A DNA stretch of 64,000 nt. Origin: Streptomyces globosus (lineage in GTDB: Bacteria; Actinomycetota; Actinomycetes; Streptomycetales; Streptomycetaceae). Positions 8,525 through 16,501 of this stretch are shown here, in pieces. The position numbers were made by a program, and so were the translations under genes. The notes beneath the pieces were generated by a model. That model saw nothing but the letters and a program-made list of their open reading frames with translations, was not told the DNA's origin and searched no databases. Numbering within the stretch: position 1 is the first letter of the stretch; each line of letters starts with the position of its first letter. The stretch lies in assembly GCF_003325375.1 (NCBI RefSeq), contig NZ_CP030862.1, positions 4,281,501 through 4,345,500 of the forward strand. Reading direction: 5' to 3'.

Positions 8525-9997
8525 ATGGCATTTCCCACGAGAACCGCCCTCCGTCGCCTTCCCGTGTGGCTGCTGCCGGTGCTGTGGACGACGGGGCTCG
8601 GACTGTGGGGGCTGTCCCGGCAGGACAGCGTGTGGCGGGACGAGGCGGCCACCTGGCAGGTCGCCGGGCGGTCGGCGGGGGACATCTGGGCGATGCTCGG
8701 GAACGCCGACGCCGTGCACGGGCTGTACTACCTCCTGATGCACGGCCTCTTCGAGGTGTTCGGGCCGGGCACGGCGACCCTGCGGCTGCCGTCGGTGCTG
8801 GCGGTCGCCGCCGCCTCGGCGTGCACGGCCCTGCTCGGGGAGCGCCTGGCGGGCCGCTGGGCCGGCCTGGGGGCGGGGTTCGCGCTGCCGCTGCTGCCCG
8901 CCGTGCAGTTCCACCTCCAGGAGGGCCGCCCGTACGCCCTGGTCGCGGCCGGCACCGGGCTGTCGACGCTGCTGCTGGTGTCGCTGCTCGCGGACGGGGC
9001 CGGGGCGGAGGGAGCGCGGGCGGACCGGCGGCGGTGGCCGCGCTGGACGGCGTACGCGCTGGCGGTGCTCGTGTGCGCGCTGCTGAACTGGCTGTCGCTG
9101 CTCGTCCTCCCGGCGCACGCGGCAACCCTGTGGTGGACGGGCGCGCCGCGGGCCGTGGCGGCGCGCTGGGCGGCAGCGGCGGCCGGGGCTGCAGCCGGAG
9201 TGCTGCCGCTGGTGCTCTTCAGCCGGAGCCAGTCCGGCCAGGTGTCCTGGATACCGCCGCTGACCTGGCACATGATGATCGGTCCGGCCGTCCTGCTGGC
9301 GGTGGGCGGGCTGTGCGCGGCGGCGGACCGGCCGCGCGCGGGCCGGCTGTCGGCCGCGGCCGTGGGCCTGCCGCTGCTGGCGGTGCCGCAGCTGGGCCTG
9401 ATCGGGCTGTCGCTGGTGCAGCCGCTGTTCGTGGAGCGGTACGTGCTGTTCGGCATGCTGGGGCTGGCGCTGCTGGTCGGCGCGGCGCTGGGAGCGGGCG
9501 TACGGGCCCTCGCGCCCCGGTTCCCGCGGGCGTCGGGCCTGGTGGTGCCGGTCGTGGTGGCGGCGGCGGTGCTCGCGCTGCTGCCGCAGTCGCTGGCCAA
9601 GCGGTCGCCGGCGAGCCGGGTCGACGACGTGCTGGCGGTGGCCGGGGAGGTGGCCCGGCTGGGGCGGCCGGGTGATGCGGTGGTGTTCGTACCGGCGGCC
9701 CGCAGGGACACGGCGCTGGTCTCCCCCGGGGCGTTCGCGGGGCTGGCGGACGTCGCGCTGGAGCGCAGTCCGGCCGAGTCGGCGACGCTCAAGGGCGAGG
9801 AGGCGGATCCGGCGCGGATCCGGGCCGCCCTGCTGGCGCAGCGCCGGGTGCTGCTGGTGACGGACGCCGCCCGGGTCGCGAAGCCGTCGGGCGCCGCCCG
9901 GGACGCGGCGAAGGCGAAGGTCCTCGCGGAGCATTTCACGGTGGTGGCGGACCGGGAGGTGCGGGGCCGGCGGGTGACGGTGTACGAGCGCCGATAG
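8525..9997 (+). CDS. GT-C fold membrane glycosyltransferase (GT39/ArnT-like)
   Basis: The protein has 490 residues. The N-terminal helix is followed by an outer loop with VWRDEAATW, the acidic catalytic loop seen in lipid-linked sugar transferases of the ArnT/PMT superfamily. A second loop motif, HGLYYLLMHGLF, follows, and then about nine more membrane segments and a soluble C-terminal domain (about 370-490). It probably moves a sugar from a polyprenyl-phosphate donor to an acceptor on the outer face of the membrane; donor and acceptor are unknown. The ATG at 8525 is preceded by a possible -10 element TAGACT near 8475. A strong palindrome begins at its stop codon. Confidence 0.85.
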   Translation: MAFPTRTALRRLPVWLLPVLWTTGLGLWGLSRQDSVWRDEAATWQVAGRSAGDIWAMLGNADAVHGLYYLLMHGLFEVFGPGTATLRLPSVLAVAAASACTALLGERLAGRWAGLGAGFALPLLPAVQFHLQEGRPYALVAAGTGLSTLLLVSLLADGAGAEGARADRRRWPRWTAYALAVLVCALLNWLSLLVLPAHAATLWWTGAPRAVAARWAAAAAGAAAGVLPLVLFSRSQSGQVSWIPPLTWHMMIGPAVLLAVGGLCAAADRPRAGRLSAAAVGLPLLAVPQLGLIGLSLVQPLFVERYVLFGMLGLALLVGAALGAGVRALAPRFPRASGLVVPVVVAAAVLALLPQSLAKRSPASRVDDVLAVAGEVARLGRPGDAVVFVPAARRDTALVSPGAFAGLADVALERSPAESATLKGEEADPARIRAALLAQRRVLLVTDAARVAKPSGAARDAAKAKVLAEHFTVVADREVRGRRVTVYERR

Positions 9998-10040
9998 GGC
10001 CTGTGTTGAGTTGCCCCGCGGGGCAACTCAACACAGGCCC
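9997..10040 (+). terminator. Perfect 44-base palindrome at stop codon (repeat family copy 1)
   Basis: The palindrome is perfect, with arms GGGCCTGTGTTGAGTTGC... meeting at 10018/10019. It begins on the last base of the TAG stop of the glycosyltransferase gene. It has no U-run, as is usual in Streptomyces. The left arm core GCCTGTGTTGAGTTGCCCC recurs, slightly changed, at 49425 and 55228, again directly after stop codons. Confidence 0.75.
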
Positions 10041-10148
10041 CAGGGGACGCGTCCGGGCCGGTCCGGGGTGGCCTCCGGGCCGGGATTCACAGCGGATTCA
10101 TATGGAATAGCGGGCTCCGTCCATGGTTTCGAGGGGGAGGCTCGGACC

Positions 10149-10925
10149 ATGATCCCGCGCATGCCGAGCCGAACGCCGCGCCGCACCCGCGTCCGCCGGG
10201 CCGCCCGGACGCCCGCGGCCCTCGCCGCGATGGCCGCCCTGCTGGGTGCCCACGTGCCCGACGCCTCCGCCCTGCCGCCCCCGGGCACCACCGCGCCCGC
10301 GCCGCCGGGCACGGCGGCGGACCGGGTCGGGCCTCTGTTCGCAGGAGGCCTGGACGGCGGCCACTTCTGCACGGCCTCCGTGGTCCGCAGCGCGGGCCAG
10401 GACCTGATCGCCACCGCCGCGCACTGCCTCGCCGACCCGCTGAACACGTTCTTCGCACCCGGCTACCGCGACGGCAGGGCCCCGTACGGGGTGTGGCGGC
10501 TGACCGGCGTCCACACGGCGCCGTCGTGGACCGAGCGCGAGGATCCGGACGCCGACCTGGCCTTCGCCACGGTCGTCCCGGCGGGCGGCGGTGCGGCCCT
10601 GCCCGTGGAGGAGGCCGTCGGCGGCTTCCCGGTGGCGGGCGGGCAGCCGGCCGGGACGGCGGCGACGGTCCTCGGCTACCCGCGCACCGCGGAGGCGCCG
10701 CTGCGCTGCACGAACACGACGGCCCTGCACACGCCGACGCAGCGGCGGATCGACTGCCCCGGCCTCAGCGGCGGCACGAGCGGCAGCCCGTGGCTGACGG
10801 GCGGCGCCGTGGCCGGCGTACTCGGCGGGCACGAGGGCGGGGGCACGGACCCGGACGTCTCGTACAGCGCGGTGATGGGCGACCGGGCGGTGCGGCTGTA
10901 CCGGGAGGCCGCGGCGCGGGCCTGA
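10149..10925 (+). CDS. Secreted trypsin-like serine protease
   Basis: This 258-residue protein has an Arg-rich start and hydrophobic core (about 20-45) that form a signal peptide, possibly Tat-like (RRTRVRRAAR). The chymotrypsin-fold triad is visible: H92 in TAAHC, D136 in DADLAF and S211 in GGTSGSPW. The GTSGSP box (rather than GDSGGP) is of the V8/glutamyl-endopeptidase-like type. The Cys pair CTASV...AHC could form a disulfide, as in trypsins. ATG 10149 is chosen for the strong AGGGGGAGG 8 bases upstream and because the signal peptide starts there. No pro-peptide is obvious beyond the Pro/Ala stretch after the signal. Confidence 0.9.
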   Translation: MIPRMPSRTPRRTRVRRAARTPAALAAMAALLGAHVPDASALPPPGTTAPAPPGTAADRVGPLFAGGLDGGHFCTASVVRSAGQDLIATAAHCLADPLNTFFAPGYRDGRAPYGVWRLTGVHTAPSWTEREDPDADLAFATVVPAGGGAALPVEEAVGGFPVAGGQPAGTAATVLGYPRTAEAPLRCTNTTALHTPTQRRIDCPGLSGGTSGSPWLTGGAVAGVLGGHEGGGTDPDVSYSAVMGDRAVRLYREAAARA

Positions 10926-10941
10926 CCCGCCGCGGGCCGGC

Positions 10942-11508
10942 CTACTCGGGGATCCCCTCGGGCACCCAGGCGGGGGCCGCCTCCTGCCCGGCCGGGACAC
11001 CCGCCGCAGCGGGCACCGCCGCGGGCTCCGCGGGGAGCTCCGCCGCGGGCGCGAACCAGGTCGGCCCGCCGGCGAGGGCGTGGCGGATCCGGTGGAGGGC
11101 GAAGGGGTGGAGCGGCGGCAGGGCGTCCGGCTCGAACCAGCCGACCTCCAGCGACTCGTGGTCGTTGACGCGGGCCTCGCCGCCCGTGGCGCGGCAGCGG
11201 AACGTGGTGTCCTGGAACTGGCAGACGTCACCGTTGGGATAGGTGAACGGTTCGAGCATCTCGACGAGGACGACCTGCTCGGGGACGCAGCGGACGGCCG
11301 TCTCCTCGTACACCTCGCGCACGGCGGTGTCGGCGGGCTGCTCCCCCGGCTCGGGGATGCCGCCGATCACGGACCAGCCGCCGGTGTCGGCGCGGCGGCC
11401 GAGCAGCACGCGTCCGAGGTCGTCGACGACGACGGCGGTGACGCCGGGAAGCAGGAGGAGCCGGTTCCCTGCGTGTTCGCGGATCTCGCGGATGAACTCA
11501 GGTGTCAT
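10942..11508 (-). CDS. NUDIX hydrolase
   Basis: This 188-residue protein has the NUDIX box GGIPEPGEQPADTAVREV-YEETAV, with all acidic residues present. Upstream, RVLLGRRADTGGWSVIGG is the usual strand leading to the box. The C-terminus is an Ala/Pro/Glu tail of about 35 residues with no recognised domain. The ATG at 11506-11508 follows a GGTCGGGGG run. It ends only 16 bases from the stop of the convergent protease gene, and the lnt gene ends 35 bases upstream on the same strand, so lnt and this gene could be one transcript. The substrate is not identifiable. Confidence 0.86.
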   Translation of the reverse strand: MTPEFIREIREHAGNRLLLLPGVTAVVVDDLGRVLLGRRADTGGWSVIGGIPEPGEQPADTAVREVYEETAVRCVPEQVVLVEMLEPFTYPNGDVCQFQDTTFRCRATGGEARVNDHESLEVGWFEPDALPPLHPFALHRIRHALAGGPTWFAPAAELPAEPAAVPAAAGVPAGQEAAPAWVPEGIPE

Positions 11509-11543
11509 CCCCCGACCATACGAGGCCGCGGGCGCGGCCCCCG

Positions 11544-13163
11544 TCAGGCGGCGCGGCCGCGGGAGCGGATCCGCCGTGACAGGGCCAGGCCGAGCCCGCC
11601 GGCGGCGAGCACGAGGAGCACGTACTCCGGCAGCGGGCCGAGGCGGGTGGCGGGCGTCTCCGTGGAGCGCAGCGGGATCTCGGCGACGAGCGCGTCCGCG
11701 GTGAACATCTCCGTCTGCCGGACGACCCTGCCGTCGGGGCGGATGACGGCGCTGACGCCGCTGGTGACGGGGACGAGGACGGTCCGGCTGTGCTCGACGG
11801 CCCGGACGCGGTCCATGGCCAGCTGCTGGTAGGTCATCTGGGTGCGGCCGAAGGTGGCGTTGTTGCTCGGCACGGCGATGACCTGGGCACCGGCCCGGAC
11901 GGTGGAGCGGACGGCGTCGTCGAAGGCGGCCTCGTAGCAGGTGACCATGCCGACGCGGCTCCCGGCCATGTCGAAGACGCCGGGCTCCTTGCCGGGGCCG
12001 AAGTCGCGGCTCACCCGGTCCACGTCCTTGCTGAACAGGCGCACCACGGACCGCATGGGGATCCGCTCGCCGAAGGGCTGGATCTTGCGCTTGTCGTAGG
12101 TGTCGGTGGGGCCCTTCTCGGGGTCCCAGCGGATCACCGTGTTGCGGAGCGGTCCCGTCTCGGGGGCCAGGACGGCGCCGATCGAGACGGGCACGCCGAC
12201 GGCCTTCACCGCGTTGTCGATGACGCGGTAGGCGTCCGGCTGGGTGAAGGGGTCGATGTCGGAGGAGTTCTCCGGCCAGACCACGAAGTCGGGCCGGGGG
12301 GTCTTGCCCGCACGGGCCTCCTCGGCGAGCTGGAGGGTCCGGTTGGCGTGGTTGTCGAGGACGGCGCGGCGCTGGGCGTTGAAGTCGAACCCGGCGCGCG
12401 GGACGTTTCCCTGGATGACGGCGGCCACCGCCGTGCCGTCCTCGGCGGCGGAGGAGACGAGGGGGCGGGCCGCGAGGGCCGCTCCGAGGGGGGCCGCGAC
12501 GGCGAGTGCGGCGATGGCGGCGGCGGCCGGGCGCGGCCTCTCGCGGGCGGCGAGCAGGGCGGCGTACAGGCCGAAGCCGCACAGGGCGGTGGCGAAGGAC
12601 AGCAGCGGGGTGCCGCCGACGGCGGCGAGGGGCAGGAGGATGCCGTCCGCCTGCCCGAAGGCGAGCTTGCCCCAGGGGAAGCCGCCGAAGGGGGCGCGGG
12701 CCCGCAGCGCCTCGCCGGCGGTCCAGACGGCGGCCGCCCACAGCGGCCAGGCGGGCAGCCGGCCGACGAGGGCGATGCCGGTGGCGGTGAGGGCGATCAT
12801 GAGGGCTTCGAGGGTGGCCAGGGCGATCCACGGGACCGGGCCGACGCCCTGGCTGGTCCACACGAGCAGCGGCAGCAGGAAGCCCAGGCCGTGGAGGAGG
12901 CCGAGCCCGGACGCGGCACGGGCCCGGCGGCCGCGCAGGCAGCCGGCGAGCACGGCGAGGGCGACGGGCGCCAGCCACCACAGGGGCCGCGGCGGGAAGC
13001 TCAGGTAGAGCAGTGCACCGGAGCCGGCGGCGAGGAGGGCGCGGACCGCGGCGGCCCTCCGCCCGGACTGCTCGGCGCCCGCGGGCCGCGCGGAAGGGGA
13101 ACCGGCACCGGCGACGGCTTCCGCTCCGGCGGTTCGGGGCTCTCGGGTGACACTGCTGCTCAT
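11544..13163 (-). CDS. lnt: Apolipoprotein N-acyltransferase
   Basis: This 539-residue enzyme transfers an acyl chain from phospholipid to the N-terminal cysteine of lipoproteins at the outer face of the membrane. The N-terminal half has about six membrane segments, including YLSFPPRPLWWLAPVALA and GFPWGKLAFGQ. A nitrilase-type domain follows, with the catalytic Glu in WPENSS, Lys in YDKRKIQPFGE and Cys in VTCYEAAF (about residue 408). A final membrane helix precedes an Arg-rich end. The chosen ATG at 13161-13163 begins MSSSVTREP; a Pro/Ala/Gly-rich lead of about 50 residues precedes the first helix. Actinobacterial Lnt proteins often carry extra domains, but this is a stand-alone form. Confidence 0.93.
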   Translation of the reverse strand: MSSSVTREPRTAGAEAVAGAGSPSARPAGAEQSGRRAAAVRALLAAGSGALLYLSFPPRPLWWLAPVALAVLAGCLRGRRARAASGLGLLHGLGFLLPLLVWTSQGVGPVPWIALATLEALMIALTATGIALVGRLPAWPLWAAAVWTAGEALRARAPFGGFPWGKLAFGQADGILLPLAAVGGTPLLSFATALCGFGLYAALLAARERPRPAAAAIAALAVAAPLGAALAARPLVSSAAEDGTAVAAVIQGNVPRAGFDFNAQRRAVLDNHANRTLQLAEEARAGKTPRPDFVVWPENSSDIDPFTQPDAYRVIDNAVKAVGVPVSIGAVLAPETGPLRNTVIRWDPEKGPTDTYDKRKIQPFGERIPMRSVVRLFSKDVDRVSRDFGPGKEPGVFDMAGSRVGMVTCYEAAFDDAVRSTVRAGAQVIAVPSNNATFGRTQMTYQQLAMDRVRAVEHSRTVLVPVTSGVSAVIRPDGRVVRQTEMFTADALVAEIPLRSTETPATRLGPLPEYVLLVLAAGGLGLALSRRIRSRGRAA

Positions 13164-13222
13164 CTGGCGGAGTGTACGCGGCCGGTCCGCCGGGGCGGGC
13201 TCGGGCGGGTCGGGCGGCGTGC

Positions 13223-13738
13223 TCAGCGGGTGTGCGTCCGCAGGTGGGTGTCGATCACGCGGACCGCGTTCTCGGCGTCGTCGACGGTGACGGTGAAGAG
13301 CCTGCCGTCGCCGAGGTGGAGCGCGAGGCCCTCGCCGCGGCGCACGATGACGGCGGTGCCCTTCTGGGGCCGCCAGCGGTGGCCCCAGCCGCCCCACTGC
13401 TGCGGGGTGATGTGGGGCAGGTACTCGGCGCGGGTGACCTCGGCGAGGCGGACGGTGCGGCGCGGCAGGCCGATGTGGCCGCAGCGGACCTCCAGGGCCT
13501 CGGCGTCGATGGTGACGGCCACGTACACGAAGGCGAGGGTGCCGTACAGGATCAGCAGGCCGACGGCGATGCAGCCGACGACGGCCATGAGCAGCGCCAC
13601 GGTGCCCGCGCCCCACGAGGAGGCGACGGCCAGCTGGATGCCGAGCGCCAGGGATGCGGCGCCGGCGAGGGCCAGCAGCCACTGGGCGCGGTTCGAGGCC
13701 CGGCCCGTCCAGAGCGGACCAGGGGGGTGACCCGTCAT
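13223..13738 (-). CDS. Membrane protein with C-terminal PH-like domain
   Basis: This 171-residue protein has a short N-terminus, two hydrophobic segments (about 22-40 and 47-70) and a beta-rich soluble domain (about 75-150). RTVRLAEVTRAEYL and KGTAVIVRRGEGLALHLGD look like the bacterial PH/DUF2244-like fold. ATG 13738 follows CCCCCTGG, which offers no good ribosome site, so an upstream start in the same frame (ATG/GTG before MTGHPP) is possible. It lies 59 bases downstream of the lnt start on the same strand. The function is unknown. Confidence 0.7.
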   Translation of the reverse strand: MTGHPPGPLWTGRASNRAQWLLALAGAASLALGIQLAVASSWGAGTVALLMAVVGCIAVGLLILYGTLAFVYVAVTIDAEALEVRCGHIGLPRRTVRLAEVTRAEYLPHITPQQWGGWGHRWRPQKGTAVIVRRGEGLALHLGDGRLFTVTVDDAENAVRVIDTHLRTHTR

Positions 13739-13854
13739 GGGCAGCAGCGTACTCACGTTCCGCAGGTGCGGCACCGCCTCGCGTCCGCGCCTGTCCGGGG
13801 AGGGTCTCGGTCTCGAACGCCGGACGCTGTCCGGAACGGGCCCGGAGCGGGCCG

Positions 13855-14112
13855 TCAGCCGGGCAGGAGCCCGACCGGCGCGTCGCGGAGGGCAGGGCGG
13901 CGGGCGGTCGCGAACCGGTGCAGCGTGCGGGAGCCGGACGCCACGCGCCGGGCAGTGCGGCGGCGCTCGCGGTCGTACGCGCGCACGGCCGCGGGCAGCC
14001 CGGCCCGCCCGTGGGCGGCTGCGGCCGGCCGAGCGCCTCGCGCCGGGGCAGGGCGGCACAGGCGTCCTGCCCCCGGGTGGGGCGCCATGGCGGGGCCGCC
14101 GCCGGCCCGGTC
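13855..14112 (-). pseudogene. C-terminal remnant of FAD-dependent monooxygenase
   Basis: On the minus strand the frame ending at the TGA at 13855-13857 reads AAVRAYDRERRRTARRVA, then SRTLHRFATARR and PALRDAPVGLLPG. This is the usual C-terminal helix region of PHBH-family aromatic monooxygenases (AL.AYE.ER..RA..V...S). Just upstream, at about 14060-14090, PAMAPHPG in this frame and GQDACAAL in the next frame look like the family's D-A-A-H...P..GQG-A...LEDA segment broken by a frameshift. The N-terminal 300 or so residues, including the FAD Rossmann motif, are absent. Family assignment rests on motif memory only. Confidence 0.55.
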
Positions 14113-14239
14113 CGGCGGTGAGGGCGTCGGCCGGGCAGGGGGTCGGCGTCGCCTGTCGGGGCGCTCGGCCACCCGGTCGGCGCCGACTGCGCCCCGCACG
14201 GCCCGCCTGCTGCGCGCGGCCTGCTTGCCGTCCGAGCCC

Positions 14240-14402
14240 CGCGCACCCCCGCGCCCTCACCCTTGCGAGGGACGGCGCGCTCTGGCACCTCCTCTCCACG
14301 GCCCCGGCCGCACCGGCCGCCGCCGGGCTGGACGATCTGGACGCGTTCGCCCGCGGCGTGCTGGACTGTGCCTGCCCCGACCTGCACGAGGAGGCCCCTT
14401 GA
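14240..14402 (+). pseudogene. Possible 3' remnant of an unknown plus-strand gene
   Basis: The last roughly 50 codons of a plus-strand frame read as protein-like sequence (ALTLARDGALWHLLSTAP, then LDDLDAFARGVLDC and CPDLHEEAP) and end at TGA 14400-14402. That stop overlaps the TTG start of the ADP-ribosylglycohydrolase gene, the coupling expected of a real upstream neighbour. Upstream of about 14240 the same frame turns into Arg/Gly/Pro noise and no start with a ribosome site is seen. I read this as a truncated upstream gene, joined to the monooxygenase scar. No family is recognised. Confidence 0.35.
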
Positions 14403-15319
14403 CGACCCGTCTCGACCGCGCCGCGGGCGCAGTGCTGGGCTCCGCCGTCGGCGACGCGCTCGGCGCGCCCTACGAGTTCGGGCCCGCCGGGGAACTCGAC
14501 GCCCGCGGGTCGGAGATGCGCGGGGGCGGCGGCTGGGACCCCGGCGAGGCCACCGACGACACGCAGATGGCCGTCCTCGTCGGCGAGTCCCTCCTCGACC
14601 ACGGCGGGCTCGAACTCCCCGACGTCTTCGACCGGTTCCGGCGCTGGGCGGCCGCCGGGCCGAAGGACATCGGGCTCCAGACGGAACAGGTGCTCACCGG
14701 CGGCGACCCGTGGGACCTCGCCGCGGCGCTGCACTTCCAGGTGAACGCGCGGGCGGCCGGCAACGGCTCCCTCATGCGGGCGTCGACCTCGGCGGTGTTC
14801 TTCGCGGCGGCCGGGCAGGAGGCCACCATGGACGCGGCCCGGCGCCTGGCCGCCCTGACCCACGGCGACCCTGCGGCCTGGGAGGGCACGGCCCTCCTCC
14901 ACGAACTCGTCCGCGCTGCGCTCGACGGGGCCGACCCGCTGGAGCGGCTGCCGCAGGCGCTGGCGGCGGTCGCCCCGGAGCAGCGCGAACGCTACGCCCG
15001 CGTCCTCGCCCCGGACTGGCACCCCGGCCTCGCCACCGAGTTCAACGGCGCCGTGTGGCCCTGCCTGGGCTCGGCGGTATGGGCCCTGCGGACGACCACC
15101 GGCTTCGCGGAGGCCGTACGGGCCGCGGTGAACCTGGGCGGGGACACGGACACGGTGGCCGCGGTCACGGGCACCCTGGCCGGCGCCCGCTACGGCCGGG
15201 CGGCGATCCCCCCGGAGTGGACCACGCCCCTGCACGTACCGCTCCCCGGCTCCGGCGGCCGCGTCCTGGACGCCCGGTCCCTGGACGACCTCGCGGCCCG
15301 GCTGGCCGGGGCGGCGTAG
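14399..15319 (+). CDS. ADP-ribosylglycohydrolase family protein
   Basis: This 306-residue all-helical DraG-type hydrolase is expected to remove ADP-ribose from proteins or small molecules using two Mg2+ ions. The metal-binding signatures are present: GSAVGDALGAPYEF near the start, ATDDTQMA at about 55-62, AGNGSLMRA at about 118-126 and NLGGDTDTVAAVTG near residue 245. The TTG start at 14399 is supported by GAGGAGG 8 bases upstream and by the exact fit of the family start LDRAAGAVLGS; it overlaps the stop of the remnant frame. It ends with a tight 9-base-stem hairpin shared with the convergent racemase gene. Confidence 0.9.
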   Translation: MTTRLDRAAGAVLGSAVGDALGAPYEFGPAGELDARGSEMRGGGGWDPGEATDDTQMAVLVGESLLDHGGLELPDVFDRFRRWAAAGPKDIGLQTEQVLTGGDPWDLAAALHFQVNARAAGNGSLMRASTSAVFFAAAGQEATMDAARRLAALTHGDPAAWEGTALLHELVRAALDGADPLERLPQALAAVAPEQRERYARVLAPDWHPGLATEFNGAVWPCLGSAVWALRTTTGFAEAVRAAVNLGGDTDTVAAVTGTLAGARYGRAAIPPEWTTPLHVPLPGSGGRVLDARSLDDLAARLAGAA

Positions 15320-15342
15320 GGCGGCGGACCGCACCGCCGCCC
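15319..15342. terminator. Bidirectional hairpin between convergent genes
   Basis: GGGCGGCGG and CCGCCGCCC form a perfect 9-base stem with the 6-base loop ACCGCA. It begins on the last base of the TAG stop of the ADP-ribosylglycohydrolase gene and ends 6 bases before the racemase stop, so it can serve both transcripts. Confidence 0.65.
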
Positions 15343-15348
15343 GCGGGG

Positions 15349-16146
15349 TCAGCGGCCGCCGACGGCGGCGCCCTCACCGGCCAGCAGCCGCCCTTCGGCG
15401 TATGCGAGCGCGGCGGCGGACAGGGCGCCCTCGCTGCCGCTGAGCAGCACGGTCAGGGTGCCGGTGGCGGGAGCGCCCGGGTCGGGGGCGGCGCCGATCC
15501 GGCGCAGCGCCTGGACGGCGACCGGCTCGGCGGAACCGTGGTAGACGAGGCCGGCCCCGCCGGTCCGCTCGGCCAGCGCCGCCCGTACGGCGGGTTCGAC
15601 GAGCTCGTAGTGGGTGCAGCCGAGGACGACGTCGGTGACGTCGGCCGGGGTGAGGGCGGCGGCAGCCGCGACGGCGGCCGACACGGCATCGGCGTCGCCC
15701 GCCTCGACGGCGTCGGCGAGCCCCGGGCAGGGCACCTCGGTGACGTGCGCCCCGGCCGCGAAGTCGCGGATCAGGCCGCGCTGGTACGGGCTGCCGGTCG
15801 TGGCGGGGGTGGCCCAGATGGCGACGCGCCCGCCCGCCGCGGCGGCGGGCTTGATCGCGGGCACGGTCCCGATGACGGGAATCGCCGGCTCCAGCTCGGC
15901 CCGGATGGCGGGGAGGGCATGGACCGTGGCGGTGTTGCAGGCGATGATCAACGCGTCCGGCCGCAGCGCGGCGGCGGCACGCGCGACACCGAGCGCCCGC
16001 CCGGCCAGGTCGGCGGGGGTCCGCGGCCCCCAGGGCATGCCGTCGGGGTCGGAGGACAGGACCAGGTCGGCGTCCGGCCGCTGCCGCCGCATCGCGGCGG
16101 CAGCCGCGAGGAGGCCGATTCCGGAGTCCATGAGGGCGATCTTCAC
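15349..16146 (-). CDS. Aspartate/glutamate racemase family protein (MurI-like)
   Basis: This 265-residue protein is a cofactor-independent racemase fold with two catalytic cysteines: C70 in ACNTATVHAL and C177 in LGCTHYELVEP. The N-terminal MDSGIGLL with D7 matches glutamate racemase (DSGxGGL), but the second Gly is Leu-like and the middle is shorter than in true MurI. It may be a second, non-essential glutamate racemase-like protein rather than the cell-wall enzyme. ATG 16146 has MKIALMDSG directly after it. Upstream is a 355-base gene-free divergent region. Confidence 0.85.
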   Translation of the reverse strand: MKIALMDSGIGLLAAAAAMRRQRPDADLVLSSDPDGMPWGPRTPADLAGRALGVARAAAALRPDALIIACNTATVHALPAIRAELEPAIPVIGTVPAIKPAAAAGGRVAIWATPATTGSPYQRGLIRDFAAGAHVTEVPCPGLADAVEAGDADAVSAAVAAAAALTPADVTDVVLGCTHYELVEPAVRAALAERTGGAGLVYHGSAEPVAVQALRRIGAAPDPGAPATGTLTVLLSGSEGALSAAALAYAEGRLLAGEGAAVGGR

Positions 16147-16501
16147 CTGGTCACCTTAATCGACGCACCCCTCCGGGCCGCCCCGACGGGCCCCCGCTGT
16201 GTGCCGCGGCACACCCGCCGGACCAGGTCCTGCCGCCCCGGGGGCGCCGGCTCCGCCCCCGGTGTCCGGCCCCGTGCACCGCAAGGCGGAGGAGCGCCCG
16301 CGTGCCGGGCGAACGCAGGGTCGCCCGACCGCGCGCGGCGAGGTGCGGCACAGGACGCCGCGGTCCCGGCGCCCCGGGGAGAGGGCCTGGGCAGCCGCTT
16401 CCAAGGTGCATGGCTGCGCCGCCCGGGGCGGCTCCGCGCCGTCGGGTGGCGCGCCGGCGGGGTGCGGGACATGCCGCGCAGGGTTCGGCACACTGCGGCC
16501 C
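16147..16501. other. Gene-free divergent region with palindrome and repeat copy
   Basis: No credible gene lies between the racemase and the HpnB-like gene. It holds a perfect 16-base palindrome GTGTGCCGCGGCACAC at 16199-16214, possibly an operator. At 16259-16312 it holds a diverged copy of the short repeat seen at 8263 and 34421 (GGTGTCCGGCCCCGTGCACC then GTGCCGGGC). The sequence is extremely GC-rich, and no consensus promoter stands out. Confidence 0.5.

Noticed and set aside
13739..14398. A normal gene in this gap
   Set aside because: No frame has a start, ribosome site and continuous protein-like sequence; only broken remnants are visible.
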